A DNA stretch of 64,000 nt from CAYPFY01 sp964410105 (GCA_964410105.1 CAYPFY010000009.1:1-64000); one strand, 5' to 3'; positions 42,543 to 51,614 are shown, counted from the first letter of the stretch. Numbers and translations: made by a program. Notes: generated by a model not told the origin, from the sequence alone.

Positions 42543-43409
42543 ATGAAACTCTTGATTGCCTTTCTGTTGACTGCGTCCAGCCATGTCGCCTGGAGCCAGG
42601 AGTCGCAACCGCCCCCCCAACTCCCGCCCGACTCGACAAGGGTCTTGGGATGGAAACACTCCATGGCCACCGGGCTGAATCTAAGCCAGGTGTCCTTCAA
42701 GGATTGGGTCGGGGGAGGAGAGAATGCGCTTGCCTACGCCCTCTGGCTCAACGGAACTTCTACGCTCGAAATGGAATCGTCGGAATGGGGGCATACATAT
42801 AAACTTGCGTTCGGACAAACGCGCCTCTCCAGCCAGGGACTCCGCAAGACCGACGATGAGATCTATGTTCAAAGTCTCCTTATCTATAAACTCGGAATTC
42901 TCGTCAACCCGTATGTATCGGCAAGCCTGCGGACCCAGTTCGCAAAGGGGTTTCTCTATCACGATACGAGCGAAACGGAAGTGTCAAAATTCTTCGACCC
43001 CGCCTACCTCACGCAAAGCGCCGGCCTCGCCTGGAAGCCCCTGCCCGAGTTCACGACGCGCCTCGGGGCCGGAGTCCGCGAGATCATCACCTCAGAATTC
43101 CCGGCCTATGCCGATGACCCCACCACTCCCGAGATCGAAAAGACGAAGGTCGAAGGTGGGCTGGAGTCCGTGAGCGATGCCCGGATAATTCTGGCGGAAA
43201 ATGTCTCGCTGACGTCGCACCTTGAACTTTTCGCGCCTTTCAAGAGTCTCGACCGGATCGTCGTCAGGAGCGATAACCTGGTAACCGCAAAGGTCAGCAA
43301 GTACGTGAGCATGAATTTCAATGTCCAGCTGATTAACGATGTGAACATTTCCCCCCTCACGCAGGTCAAGGAAACACTTGCCCTCGGGATCAGCTACACG
43401 TTGCTCTAA
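42543..43409 (+). CDS. DUF3078 outer-membrane beta-barrel protein
   Basis: A signal peptide (LLIAFLLTASSHVAWSQ) is followed by the DUF3078 hallmark LNLSQVSFKDWVGGGENALA, then alternating strands to a terminal strand LALGISYTLL. These are Bacteroidota outer-membrane barrels of unknown function. The start at 42543 is preferred because it gives a normal signal peptide, has GGGGGA upstream, and lies after the promoter. Confidence 0.9.
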   Translation: MKLLIAFLLTASSHVAWSQESQPPPQLPPDSTRVLGWKHSMATGLNLSQVSFKDWVGGGENALAYALWLNGTSTLEMESSEWGHTYKLAFGQTRLSSQGLRKTDDEIYVQSLLIYKLGILVNPYVSASLRTQFAKGFLYHDTSETEVSKFFDPAYLTQSAGLAWKPLPEFTTRLGAGVREIITSEFPAYADDPTTPEIEKTKVEGGLESVSDARIILAENVSLTSHLELFAPFKSLDRIVVRSDNLVTAKVSKYVSMNFNVQLINDVNISPLTQVKETLALGISYTLL

Positions 43410-43420
43410 TAGAAAAGACG

Positions 43421-43735
43421 ATGCTCATGGCGAAATGCCTGCTTCTGCTCGTGGCCTGCCTGATCTCGGCTGATGCCGGTGCGGCTCCGTCCATACAGAA
43501 GGCCTCTGCCAAGGGAAGAAAATCGATAACATCCCCGGCCGCACGTCAACAGATCACCGCGCCGGATAGTTCGTCCGATTCAACGGCCGCGGAGAAGGAA
43601 AAATTCTCCGGAAGACCGTCCGATAGGATTGTCGGAAAGGATGAGAAAGGGAGGACCATATACGAGGGGCCGCGGGGAGGGCGTTATTACATCGCGGGCT
43701 CGGGGAACAAAGTGTATGTCAGGAAAAAACCATAA
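43421..43735 (+). CDS. Small secreted protein with PBCV-type basic adaptor motif
   Basis: A signal peptide (LLLLVACLISADAGAA) precedes a Ser/Thr/Lys-rich linker. The C-terminal ~30 residues, GRTIYEGPRGGRYYIAGSGN then KVYVRKKP, match the PBCV-specific basic adaptor motif (GRxxYxGPRGGxYYxxxxGxKxYV) known from chlorella-virus proteins and scattered bacterial proteins. Its function is not established. The gene lies 11 nt after the DUF3078 gene and 14 nt before mscL. Confidence 0.82.
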   Translation: MLMAKCLLLLVACLISADAGAAPSIQKASAKGRKSITSPAARQQITAPDSSSDSTAAEKEKFSGRPSDRIVGKDEKGRTIYEGPRGGRYYIAGSGNKVYVRKKP

Positions 43736-43749
43736 GGAGATAGCCTACC

Positions 43750-44175
43750 ATGATGAAAGAGTTTAAAGAGTTTGCGACCAAGGGGAACGTCGTCGATCTG
43801 GCCGTCGGCGTGATCATCGGCGCCGCGTTCGGCAAAATCGTGAGCTCGCTCGTGAACGACGTTCTGATGCCCCCCATAGGGCTGATGCTCGGCGGACTCG
43901 ATTTCAGTAATCTGGCCGTCACCCTGAAGGCCGCCGAAGGAGCCGCTCCGGCTGTGACGGTGAAATACGGCGTCTTCATCAACACGGTGATAGATTTTAT
44001 CATCGTCGCCTTCTGCATTTTCATGCTGATCAGGGGGATGAACGCGCTCCGGCGCAAACAGGAGGCGCCGACTGCAGTGGCCGCCGCGACGACGAGGGAT
44101 TGTCCGGAGTGCGCCATGACCGTGCCAGTCAAGGCCAGGCGGTGTGCTCATTGCGGGACCGTTTTTGCGAAATAA
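43750..44175 (+). CDS. mscL: Large-conductance mechanosensitive channel with zinc-ribbon tail
   Basis: The MscL core has EFATKGNVVDLAVGVIIGAAFGKIVSSLVND (read as FATKGNVVDLAVGVIIGAAF and onward), the first pore helix, and a second helix (FIIVAFCIFMLI). It opens under membrane tension to release solutes. In place of the usual C-terminal helical bundle it ends in a treble-clef-like zinc ribbon, CPEC-x10-CAHCG (Cys at 118, 121, 132, 135). AAGGAG precedes ATG 43750, with a second ATG at 43753. It may be coupled to osmotic stress together with the window's trehalose operon, which is only an inference. Confidence 0.95.
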   Translation: MMKEFKEFATKGNVVDLAVGVIIGAAFGKIVSSLVNDVLMPPIGLMLGGLDFSNLAVTLKAAEGAAPAVTVKYGVFINTVIDFIIVAFCIFMLIRGMNALRRKQEAPTAVAAATTRDCPECAMTVPVKARRCAHCGTVFAK

Positions 44176-44190
44176 TCAAAGGTGAACGAG

Positions 44191-44994
44191 ATGACCTCAA
44201 AAATTTGCGCCATCCTCATCCTGCTTGTTGCAATAGAGCTGATCGTCTCCTGCAGCAGCGTCCCCCTCACGGGCCGGCGTCAACTGAATCTGATTCCCAG
44301 TTCTCAGATGCTCTCGATGAGTTCCGACCAGTACGGCCAGTTCCTGAAACAAAACAAGGTGAGCTCTGACGAGAAAGCCACACTGATGGTCCGGACCGTG
44401 GGCCGAAAGATCCAGTCGGCCGTGCAACAGTATATGGCCCAGAACAATATGGCCGACCGCCTCTCCGGTTATAACTGGGAGTTCAACCTCGTCGAGAGTA
44501 AAGAGGTGAATGCCTGGTGCATGCCCGGCGGAAAGGTTGTCGTCTATTCGGGGATTTTGCCCGTGACAAAAGATGAGACGGGGCTCGCCGTGGTGCTCGG
44601 ACACGAGATCTCCCACGCCGTCGCCGAGCACGGGAGCGAACGGATGACCCAGGGGCTCATAGCCCAGTTCGGCGGTGTTGCCCTGTCACAGGTTTTGAAG
44701 GATAAGCCGCAGGAGACACAACAACTCTGGATGACCGCCTTCGGGGCCGGCGTCCAGTATGGAGCCCTTCTCCCGTTCAGCCGGGTCCAGGAGAGCGAAG
44801 CCGACCACCTTGGCCTGATTTTCATGTCCATGGCCGGCTATAACCCCAGCGCGGCGGTTGAATTCTGGCAGCGCATGTCGCAAAATAGCGGCGGCAAGCC
44901 CCCCGAATTCATGAGCACTCACCCCTCCGACGAGTCCCGCATCGCCGCCATCAAGGAGGAACTCCCCGAAGCGATGAAATACTACAAGCACTGA
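44191..44994 (+). CDS. M48-family metalloprotease lipoprotein
   Basis: A lipobox (LIVSC) and an M48 peptidase domain with HEISH (H138, E139, H142) and the downstream Glu in ESEADHLG (third zinc ligand). MPGGKVVVYSGIL and STHPSDESRIAAI are typical of BepA/LoiP-type periplasmic proteases. These act in outer-membrane protein quality control. ATG 44191 is preferred over GTG 44182 because AAAGG is correctly spaced. It follows mscL by 15 nt. Confidence 0.93.
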   Translation: MTSKICAILILLVAIELIVSCSSVPLTGRRQLNLIPSSQMLSMSSDQYGQFLKQNKVSSDEKATLMVRTVGRKIQSAVQQYMAQNNMADRLSGYNWEFNLVESKEVNAWCMPGGKVVVYSGILPVTKDETGLAVVLGHEISHAVAEHGSERMTQGLIAQFGGVALSQVLKDKPQETQQLWMTAFGAGVQYGALLPFSRVQESEADHLGLIFMSMAGYNPSAAVEFWQRMSQNSGGKPPEFMSTHPSDESRIAAIKEELPEAMKYYKH

Positions 44995-45111
44995 GGGGGC
45001 AGCTGCTGAAAGAAGCGGACCGACAACAGGCCGGGGGGGGATTCCTGGTGTGAAGGGTCTGCGCGCTTCCTGTGTAAACTGATAACAATCAAGTACTTAC
45101 TCCAGCCCGTT

Positions 45112-45140
45112 TTCTCAAGGGAATCCGTGAGAAGTTTTTT
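45112..45140 (+). terminator. Weak terminator-like hairpin
   Basis: TTCTCA and TGAGAA form a 6-bp stem with a 10-nt loop, followed by GTTTTTTA. It may end the transcript of the M48 protease gene. The stem is short and A/T-containing, so it is only a candidate. The remaining 44995-45231 holds no gene; AAGGAGG precedes the next start. Confidence 0.35.
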
Positions 45141-45231
45141 ACTTTTTTTGATCGAGAGGAAAAATCCATTCTGAGTTTTCTTGCGTATACTTGATGTCTT
45201 TTTTCCCTAAAAAACTCCCAAGGAGGTTCCA

Positions 45232-47310
45232 ATGAAACGCTTTCTTCTGTTCGCCGTAATTATCGTGTCAGCGGCGATTATCGGGTTCTTCGCTGCACCA
45301 CGAAAAATTGACGCCTCAAGCCACCGTGAGGCGCCCCTCATAAGCAACGATCCGCTGGCGGATAATACCGACCTGTACGCGTTCCGTAGTCCCGATGTCG
45401 ACACTACCGTGACAATTATCGCCAACTACATTCCCCTCGAACTCCCCGAAGGGGGCCCGAATTATGCCACGTTCGGCGAAAACATCCGGTATGAAATTCA
45501 TATCGATAATAATGCCTCAACCCCAGGAGACGAGATTATTTATCGATTTACCTTCACCGGGTCCAATGACGATCCTTCCACTTTCTTCAATATCCGTCTC
45601 CACAAGCAGAATCTGAAGAGGACCTACACCGCAGAACGGAGCACCGACGGAGGCTCGACCTGGTCGACCATCGTCTCGAACGGAGTCGTCCCGCCTCCCA
45701 ATATCGGTCCCCGGTCTATTGAGAATAACGTCGTTGGCCTCGGCACGACATACTCCGCCCTGATGGCGGACGCAGTGGCAACCACCTCCAGCGGGGAAAA
45801 GATTTATTGTGGCCCGGCCGACGATCCGTTTTTTGTCGAACTCGGCGGCATTTTTGATGTGGGTCAATCCCGCGTTCCCGGCGCGCCCGGCACAAACGCC
45901 GCACGTGACGGTGTCGCAGGCTTCAATGTGCACGCGATAGCCCTCCAGATCCCGATCTCCCTGCTGCAGAAAGCTCATAAGAGCGTCTCCCAAGCAGCGA
46001 ATATTCTCGACCCGGATTTTGTTATCGGCGTGTGGGCAGCAGCCTATCGCCCGCAGATTACGACGCTCTCCCTGTCAGGCGGCCAACCGACCTACGGAGG
46101 CCAGTGGGTGCTCGTCTCCCGCCTCGGCATGCCGCTCACGAACGAGGTGATCATCCCGCTGGGCCAGAAGGATTACTGGAATTCAATTGCGTCGTCCGAT
46201 GCAACGTCCGAGAAGAATTTTGAGCAGTATTTTGTGAATCCCGAGCTCGGCCTCTATATGGACGACGCCCTCTTCGGCGGCGCCGTGCCCGCGCTGTCTC
46301 AACTCAGGATTCAGAAAAACTCCCTCGGCTCGTTTAATTTTGGAAATAATCAGGGCGGGCTCTACGCCCTCTATGGAAACCCCGCCACCACGGGAACCGC
46401 GCTCGATACAGCCCTCTTTGGAAAGTATCTGCTCCGGCCTTCTGCCCCCCGATCGGTTGACCTCCTCCCCGCGTTCTATACGGGAGTGCCGAATCTTCCT
46501 CCCTACCAGCTCGCAACCGGGAAGGGGGGAAGCCCTCTCTCGCCCGGAAAACCGTTCGTGAATAATTTTCTCCCCTCGTTCGGGGATATGCTGCGTCTCA
46601 ATATGGCGGTTACCCCGACGCCCCGCAACAGCCCCGATTTCAGCAGCCTGGGTCTGGTTCAGGCCGCCGTCCTCGGCTTGACCGATTCTCGCTATAACCA
46701 GAACGCCTCGCTGCAGTGGATTCCGAATATGGACGGTTTCCCCAACGGCCGCCGGCTCGAAGATGATGCGACCCGCATAGAGCTTCAGGCAGTGAGCGGG
46801 ATTGTGCTTGCCGCCATCGGGCTCTGGTACGATGACTTTTCCGGCGGTAGCCCGGTGACTCCGCAGCTTCTCAACGTGCTGGGCTATAAGGCGGGCCCCA
46901 CCCATAACGATAAGCCCTTCCAGGCTCATTTTCCGTACCTTGCCGAGCCTCACCGCGGATACGATTATGTGAAACAGCTCGTCGCCGATACGCTCGATAT
47001 GCCCACAGGCGTCAGGGAGGATCTCCTGGGAATGTCCGTGCCGCGGGGCTTCCTGCTGGATCAGAATTATCCCAACCCCTTCAATCCTTCGACGAAAATC
47101 CGGTACCATGTCTCCACGTCGGGAGTAGTGAAGCTGAAGGTCTTTAATACGATCGGCCAGGAGGTCGCAACGCTCGTGAACGAGCAAAAACCCCCCGGGA
47201 TCTATACCGCCGAATGGAACGCCCGAAATATCGCGAGCGGAATGTATCTCTACCGTCTCGAGGTCGGAGATAAGATCGTCTCGGCTAAGAAAGCGATCCT
47301 GGTGAAATGA
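45232..47310 (+). CDS. DUF4331 family secreted protein with T9SS sorting domain
   Basis: A signal peptide (FLLFAVIIVSAAIIGFFAA) is followed by the DUF4331 signature SSHREAPLISNDPLADNTDLYAF. The long beta-rich DUF4331 domain runs to about residue 590, including a second ASP-rich part ending PYLAEPHRGYDY. The C-terminus is a T9SS tail (QNYPNPFNPSTKI). DUF4331 proteins are often next to TPR proteins and metal transporters; the function is not known. AAGGAGG gives a strong ribosome site. It heads the cluster running to 56167. Confidence 0.92.
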   Translation: MKRFLLFAVIIVSAAIIGFFAAPRKIDASSHREAPLISNDPLADNTDLYAFRSPDVDTTVTIIANYIPLELPEGGPNYATFGENIRYEIHIDNNASTPGDEIIYRFTFTGSNDDPSTFFNIRLHKQNLKRTYTAERSTDGGSTWSTIVSNGVVPPPNIGPRSIENNVVGLGTTYSALMADAVATTSSGEKIYCGPADDPFFVELGGIFDVGQSRVPGAPGTNAARDGVAGFNVHAIALQIPISLLQKAHKSVSQAANILDPDFVIGVWAAAYRPQITTLSLSGGQPTYGGQWVLVSRLGMPLTNEVIIPLGQKDYWNSIASSDATSEKNFEQYFVNPELGLYMDDALFGGAVPALSQLRIQKNSLGSFNFGNNQGGLYALYGNPATTGTALDTALFGKYLLRPSAPRSVDLLPAFYTGVPNLPPYQLATGKGGSPLSPGKPFVNNFLPSFGDMLRLNMAVTPTPRNSPDFSSLGLVQAAVLGLTDSRYNQNASLQWIPNMDGFPNGRRLEDDATRIELQAVSGIVLAAIGLWYDDFSGGSPVTPQLLNVLGYKAGPTHNDKPFQAHFPYLAEPHRGYDYVKQLVADTLDMPTGVREDLLGMSVPRGFLLDQNYPNPFNPSTKIRYHVSTSGVVKLKVFNTIGQEVATLVNEQKPPGIYTAEWNARNIASGMYLYRLEVGDKIVSAKKAILVK

Positions 47311-47318
47311 GGATTAGG

Positions 47319-47379
47319 TCACACGTGAGCTCCGGCCGCGATGTTATGGTGGATGATGGAGCCGGAGCTTTCCGTGTGA
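47319..47379 (+). other. Intercistronic hairpin between DUF4331 and TPR genes
   Basis: AGCTCCGGC (47328-47336) pairs perfectly with 47361-47369 (9 bp), and TCACACG (47319-47325) with CGTGTGA (47373-47379). A small internal loop lies between the stems and a 24-nt loop at the top. No T-run follows. It could stabilise the upstream mRNA or attenuate downstream expression. Confidence 0.45.
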
Positions 47380-47386
47380 TTACACA

Positions 47387-48703
47387 ATGAAGAAGCTTTT
47401 CATCATCATCGTCCTCGCCGCAGGGTCGTACCTCGCCTACCGGAGCAATCACTCCCAACGCCCTATCCCCGACCTCAGCCTGAAATCGGGATCGTCAAAT
47501 CCATCGTCCGAGTTCCTGAACGCCCAGAAGTCGGTCGAGTACCTGCGGGAAGAAATTTCGAAGAATCCCGGTTCGGCCAAGAATTTTGTGGCGCTGGCCG
47601 AGCTTTTTCTGCAGGAATCCCGTATCACCGGCGACCATCACCTCTATATCCCCAAGGCTCAATATCTTCTGGAAGAAGCGCTGCGCCTCGACCCGGGCCA
47701 TTACGAGGCTAATCTTGCAGAGGCCTCATTGCTCCTTACGAAGCACCGGTTCGACGAGGCGAAGGAGATTGCGGAGAAAATGGCTCTCGATCATCCGCAT
47801 AGCGCATCGGCATACGGGCTTCTCTGCGATGCTTACGTAGAGCTCGGAGACTATTCAAGCGCGGTCTCGGCGTGCGACCGGATGCTATCCATCCGTCCCG
47901 ATTTGCGCTCCTATGCCCGGGCCTCATACCTCCGGGAAATTCATGGGGATACCCGGGGGGCCATCGAAGCGATGACCCTGGCCTCGGAAGCCGGCATGAG
48001 CGGACAGGAGAACCGGGCATGGGCGCTCTATAATCTGGGGAAACTCTATCTCAATGAAGGGAAGCTCGATAGAGCGGAGTATATTTTTGAGGGGATTCTT
48101 CAGGAACGCCCCCGCTACGCATACGCGCTGAGCGGTCTCTCCATGGTGAATCGCGCCCGGGGCAACATGGAAGCAGCCATAAATCTGCTGACAACAGCCG
48201 CAGAGACAACTCCAGAACATGTTTTCCTGGAACAGCTGGCAGATGCGTATCTTGCATCTGGAAAGAAGGATGCGGCTTCCGGGCTTGCAAATATTGTGCT
48301 GAAAGCATTTGAGCAGCATGAAAAAGACGGATGGAACATTAATCGCGAGATGGCTATGTTCTGCGCAAACCATGACACCCATCTCACCGAAGCGCTCTAC
48401 AGGGCAAGATCGGAATATGCCCGCCGCCCCGACAATGCCGACGTCCTGGAGTCATACGCCTGGGTCCTCTATAAATGCGGCCGGGCCGCCGAAGCCGTCC
48501 CTCTGATCGAAAGAGCGATGCGCTTCTCCCACAATTTTCAGGTCCTTCACCATGCCAGCCTTATTTATGCTGCGTCAGGTGAGGACGAACTGGCCCGAAA
48601 GCTGCACGAAGAATCTTTGACGGTAAATCCCTTTGAAAAACTCCTGACGGACGGACCCCCGCCCACGAGCTCACTCTCAACTGCATCATGGATGATGCGA
48701 TGA
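47387..48703 (+). CDS. TPR-repeat protein
   Basis: A membrane-anchor-like N-terminal hydrophobic segment (LFIIIVLAAGSYLAY) and about ten TPR units through the rest of the 438-residue chain, for example NPGSAKNFVALAELFLQESR, ALYNLGKLYLNEGKLDRAEY and ARPDNADVLESYAWVLYKCG. TPRs mediate protein contacts. It sits between DUF4331 and the nickel/cobalt transporter and overlaps the latter, so a shared complex is likely. No catalytic domain is seen. Confidence 0.88.
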   Translation: MKKLFIIIVLAAGSYLAYRSNHSQRPIPDLSLKSGSSNPSSEFLNAQKSVEYLREEISKNPGSAKNFVALAELFLQESRITGDHHLYIPKAQYLLEEALRLDPGHYEANLAEASLLLTKHRFDEAKEIAEKMALDHPHSASAYGLLCDAYVELGDYSSAVSACDRMLSIRPDLRSYARASYLREIHGDTRGAIEAMTLASEAGMSGQENRAWALYNLGKLYLNEGKLDRAEYIFEGILQERPRYAYALSGLSMVNRARGNMEAAINLLTTAAETTPEHVFLEQLADAYLASGKKDAASGLANIVLKAFEQHEKDGWNINREMAMFCANHDTHLTEALYRARSEYARRPDNADVLESYAWVLYKCGRAAEAVPLIERAMRFSHNFQVLHHASLIYAASGEDELARKLHEESLTVNPFEKLLTDGPPPTSSLSTASWMMR

Positions 48704-50844
48704 AAAAGCTTCTTCTGATACTCCTTCCCCTGGCGAGCAGTTTCGGGCATCCGCTCGGGATTTTCAGCGTTAATCGCTATACTCGCATCGAACTCGCAGG
48801 GGAGAAGATCCGTCTCCACTATGTGCTTGATATCGCCGAAATACCCTCGATCGAAGAATTTCGGTCTATCGACAAGAACCGCGACGGCATCGCCGATGAA
48901 TCAGAGCGCAGGGAGTTTTCCTTGCGAAAGGGATCCGAGATTCAGCAAAAGATCCATCTGCAAATAGGGGGAAAGGATATCTCCACAAGGCTGATCTCCT
49001 CGGAGATTTCATTCCCGGAAGGACAGGGGGGAATGAGGACGATTCGCGTGACGCCCGTTTTCGAATCCCAGATTCCCGAGCGAGACGGGTTGATTTCGTT
49101 AACTTTCAGCGATGAAAATCTTGCCGGAAAAATGGGATGGAAAGAAATCGTCGTTCAGCCGACCTGCGGCGAGACTATTCAGGCATCTAATGTTTCTGAA
49201 AAAGACCTGACAGATGAACTGACATCCTATCCCCAGGATCGACTCACCGATCCGCCGCAAATGTCCGAGGCAGAAGTACAGTTCGTTGCCGGGAGCGATT
49301 CTGCGTCTCCGCAGGCGTCCCGATCGATCGTAGAACGGACAAAGGACGGCTTCGCGGAGCTTATCACGTCGAAGGACCTCAGCCCGTCCGTGATGGTCGT
49401 GTCGCTTCTTATTGCCATGATTCTCGGCGCCGGACATGCCCTCACCCCCGGCCACGGCAAGACTGTCGTTGCAGCTTATCTGGTCGGCCAGCGGGGGACA
49501 GTCAGGCATGCCGCATTTCTCGGGGCCACCGTCACGGCCACTCATACGATTGGGGTGTTTGCGATGGGGCTCATAACGCTTTTCGCCTCCCGTTTCATTA
49601 TGCCTGAAAAGATGTATCCCTGGCTCAGTCTCGTCTCCGGGCTCCTCGTTGTCGCGATCGGAATCTCCCTTGCGAGGAAACGGATTCAGTCTGCCCGGGG
49701 CGTCTCGTGCAACGGTCACGCCCACGTTCACTCGCACGACGCTTCTCATTCCCACCTCCCCCCGGGTGCCGACGGAAGTCCGGTGACCTGGAAAAGCCTC
49801 CTTGCGCTCGGAGTCTCCGGCGGCCTCCTTCCCTGCCCATCCGCTATCGTCGTCCTCCTGAGCGCCATCGCCCTCGGAAGGATTGGGTTCGGCCTCTTGC
49901 TGATTCTCGCCTTCAGCGCCGGTCTCGCAGGAGTGCTCACCGGGATCGGGATGCTGATGGTCTATGCACGGTCTCTCTTTGAAAAATTCACAGGCAGGGG
50001 GCCCTTCATGCGCTGGATGCCCGTCGCAAGCGCCATAGCCGTGTCCCTCGCCGGAGGAGCCATCTCGCTGAACGCCCTCGGTCAACTGCCGCTCGATTTA
50101 GGGGGTCCGCTTGATTGGCGTGCTTTGCTGAATGCGGGATCGCTTTCCGTGCTTTCCCTCGGGTTCGTGCTCGGTCTGAAACATGCCCTCGACGCTGATC
50201 ACCTTGTCGCCGTCTCGACGATTGTCTCCGAACGGCGGGGTTTCTGGAGCTCTTCCCTCGTCGGTGCCCTCTGGGGGCTCGGTCACACGGCTTCACTCCT
50301 CGCCGTCGGCTTAATCGTGATCGCCTTCCACTTCACGATCCCTGAAAAAATCGCTCAGGCGATGGAGTTCAGCGTCGCCGCCATGCTTGTGATCCTCGGG
50401 GCCAATGTTTTGTGGAAAATACGCAGAGGCGCGACATTCCACGTCCACACCCACGAACATCAACACCGGCTCCATATCCATCCGCATCTGCATGCGACCG
50501 CTCCCGGCCCTGCACATGAACATCCGGAACACCATGCCAAACTCGGCAAAAAGCCTTTCCTCATCGGCATGGTGCACGGTATGGCAGGGAGCGCCGCCCT
50601 GATGCTCATCGTCCTTGCAACGATCCAGTCAAAAATGCTCGCGCTGGTCTACATTGCGATTTTCGGGATCGGCTCCGTCGGCGGCATGTTCCTTATGAGC
50701 GCGCTCATCGGCCTTCCCTTCGCAATGACCGCCCATCATGCAAGACTGCATTCTGCCATCCGCTTAACCGCCGGTCTGATCAGCCTCGGCTTCGGTCTGT
50801 TTCTTGCCTACCAGATAGGTTTCGTCGAAAGACTATTGCTCTAG
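48700..50844 (+). CDS. Fused NicO-type and NiCoT-type nickel/cobalt transporter
   Basis: The first ~230 residues are a signal peptide plus a periplasmic domain. Then come two membrane modules. The first is NicO/RcnA-like (GHALTPGHGKTVVAAYLVGQ, H246; TVTATHTIGVFAMG), with a His-rich loop (GHAHVHSHDASHSH). The second has the NiCoT/HoxN signature KHALDADHLVAV (H495-H501), then a second His-rich loop (HVHTHEHQHRLHIHPHLH). Both signatures are metal-selective in their families (Ni or Co). ATG 48700 overlaps the TPR stop (ATGA); ATG 48688 is also in frame. Direction and metal are not fixed by sequence. Confidence 0.9.
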   Translation: MKKLLLILLPLASSFGHPLGIFSVNRYTRIELAGEKIRLHYVLDIAEIPSIEEFRSIDKNRDGIADESERREFSLRKGSEIQQKIHLQIGGKDISTRLISSEISFPEGQGGMRTIRVTPVFESQIPERDGLISLTFSDENLAGKMGWKEIVVQPTCGETIQASNVSEKDLTDELTSYPQDRLTDPPQMSEAEVQFVAGSDSASPQASRSIVERTKDGFAELITSKDLSPSVMVVSLLIAMILGAGHALTPGHGKTVVAAYLVGQRGTVRHAAFLGATVTATHTIGVFAMGLITLFASRFIMPEKMYPWLSLVSGLLVVAIGISLARKRIQSARGVSCNGHAHVHSHDASHSHLPPGADGSPVTWKSLLALGVSGGLLPCPSAIVVLLSAIALGRIGFGLLLILAFSAGLAGVLTGIGMLMVYARSLFEKFTGRGPFMRWMPVASAIAVSLAGGAISLNALGQLPLDLGGPLDWRALLNAGSLSVLSLGFVLGLKHALDADHLVAVSTIVSERRGFWSSSLVGALWGLGHTASLLAVGLIVIAFHFTIPEKIAQAMEFSVAAMLVILGANVLWKIRRGATFHVHTHEHQHRLHIHPHLHATAPGPAHEHPEHHAKLGKKPFLIGMVHGMAGSAALMLIVLATIQSKMLALVYIAIFGIGSVGGMFLMSALIGLPFAMTAHHARLHSAIRLTAGLISLGFGLFLAYQIGFVERLLL

Positions 50845-51183
50845 CATGAACTACCGCGCCCGGCTGGATTTACAACCGGCGTGAAGAGGGCCGGAGAGCG
50901 ATTCAACTCCAGAAAAAGTCCAAGTTGGCTAACCTTCCCAGAAATTCCATTCCGTAGCAAATGCGGCCTGCGAGAGGGTGAGGCCGGATATCCAGTTCGG
51001 GAATGAAGGCTCTGACGAAAGCGCTCACAATAGGATTATCCAACCATTAGACAAATTCGGTAAGAAGTTGATCGCTTCCCAACCGGGAGAATCAGTCATT
51101 TAGCTCGTTGTTCTCACCGAGAACACACCTTGCGTTTTGACGTCCAAATTAGTATGATTTAACATTCCTTTCATCCCGTCGGA
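50845..51183. other. Intergenic region with a candidate promoter
   Basis: No gene is recognised. A promoter-like site at 51137-51165 (TTGACG, 17-nt spacer, TAACAT) would start transcription about 12 nt before ATG 51184. No clear Shine-Dalgarno follows. Confidence 0.45.
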
Positions 51184-51543
51184 ATGCTCAGACTTCTCGC
51201 TCTCATCTTTGTCTTTTCGCTGTATTGCGTCGAAAGCGTATACGGATTGCTCGGGCGGGGAAATTCTTCCGGATGCTCTGAACACTGTTGCTGCGCCTCC
51301 GAAGGGGAGAAACCCTCATGTTGCTCGCCTCTGCCCACCCAAGCCGGCGATCCGTCCTGCAAAATTCTTGGGAGCTGTCACTCAATCCCAAACTCCGCAT
51401 TGTCAGCGGTAGAGAGGGATTTCCGGGCCGAGGAATCCGGACCGGTTAGCCCTCTCATCAGCCCGGAAGATTTTCGCAACCCGCCCGGCGCTTCCTATTC
51501 CCTGACACTCGGTTTCACCCACTTCCACCCGCCGCGTGCCTGA
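51184..51543 (+). CDS. Small secreted cysteine-rich protein
   Basis: 119 residues. A signal peptide (MLRLLALIFVFSLYCVESVYG) is followed by a Cys-rich stretch (CSEHCCCASEGEKPSCC then SPLPTQAGDPSCKILGSCH), eight Cys within about 37 residues. The C-terminal half is Pro-rich and ends THFHPPRA. The family is not recognised. The Cys pattern suggests metal binding or a disulfide-rich fold, and the nearby nickel/cobalt transporter supports metal binding, which is inference. A true gene is likely but not certain. Confidence 0.6.
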   Translation: MLRLLALIFVFSLYCVESVYGLLGRGNSSGCSEHCCCASEGEKPSCCSPLPTQAGDPSCKILGSCHSIPNSALSAVERDFRAEESGPVSPLISPEDFRNPPGASYSLTLGFTHFHPPRA

Positions 51544-51614
51544 CCCTAAACGTCATTCACCGCAGGGGCCCTTCCCGGACGAAGGCTCCTGCATCCCCAA
51601 CATTTTGAAAGGTC

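Noticed and set aside
46183..47187. Minus-strand open frame opposite the DUF4331 gene
   Set aside because: Shadow frame: no signal peptide, domain or ribosome site, and fully within a well-supported gene.
49099..50085. Minus-strand open frame opposite the nickel/cobalt transporter
   Set aside because: The product is polar and low-complexity, and the plus strand encodes a clear membrane transporter.
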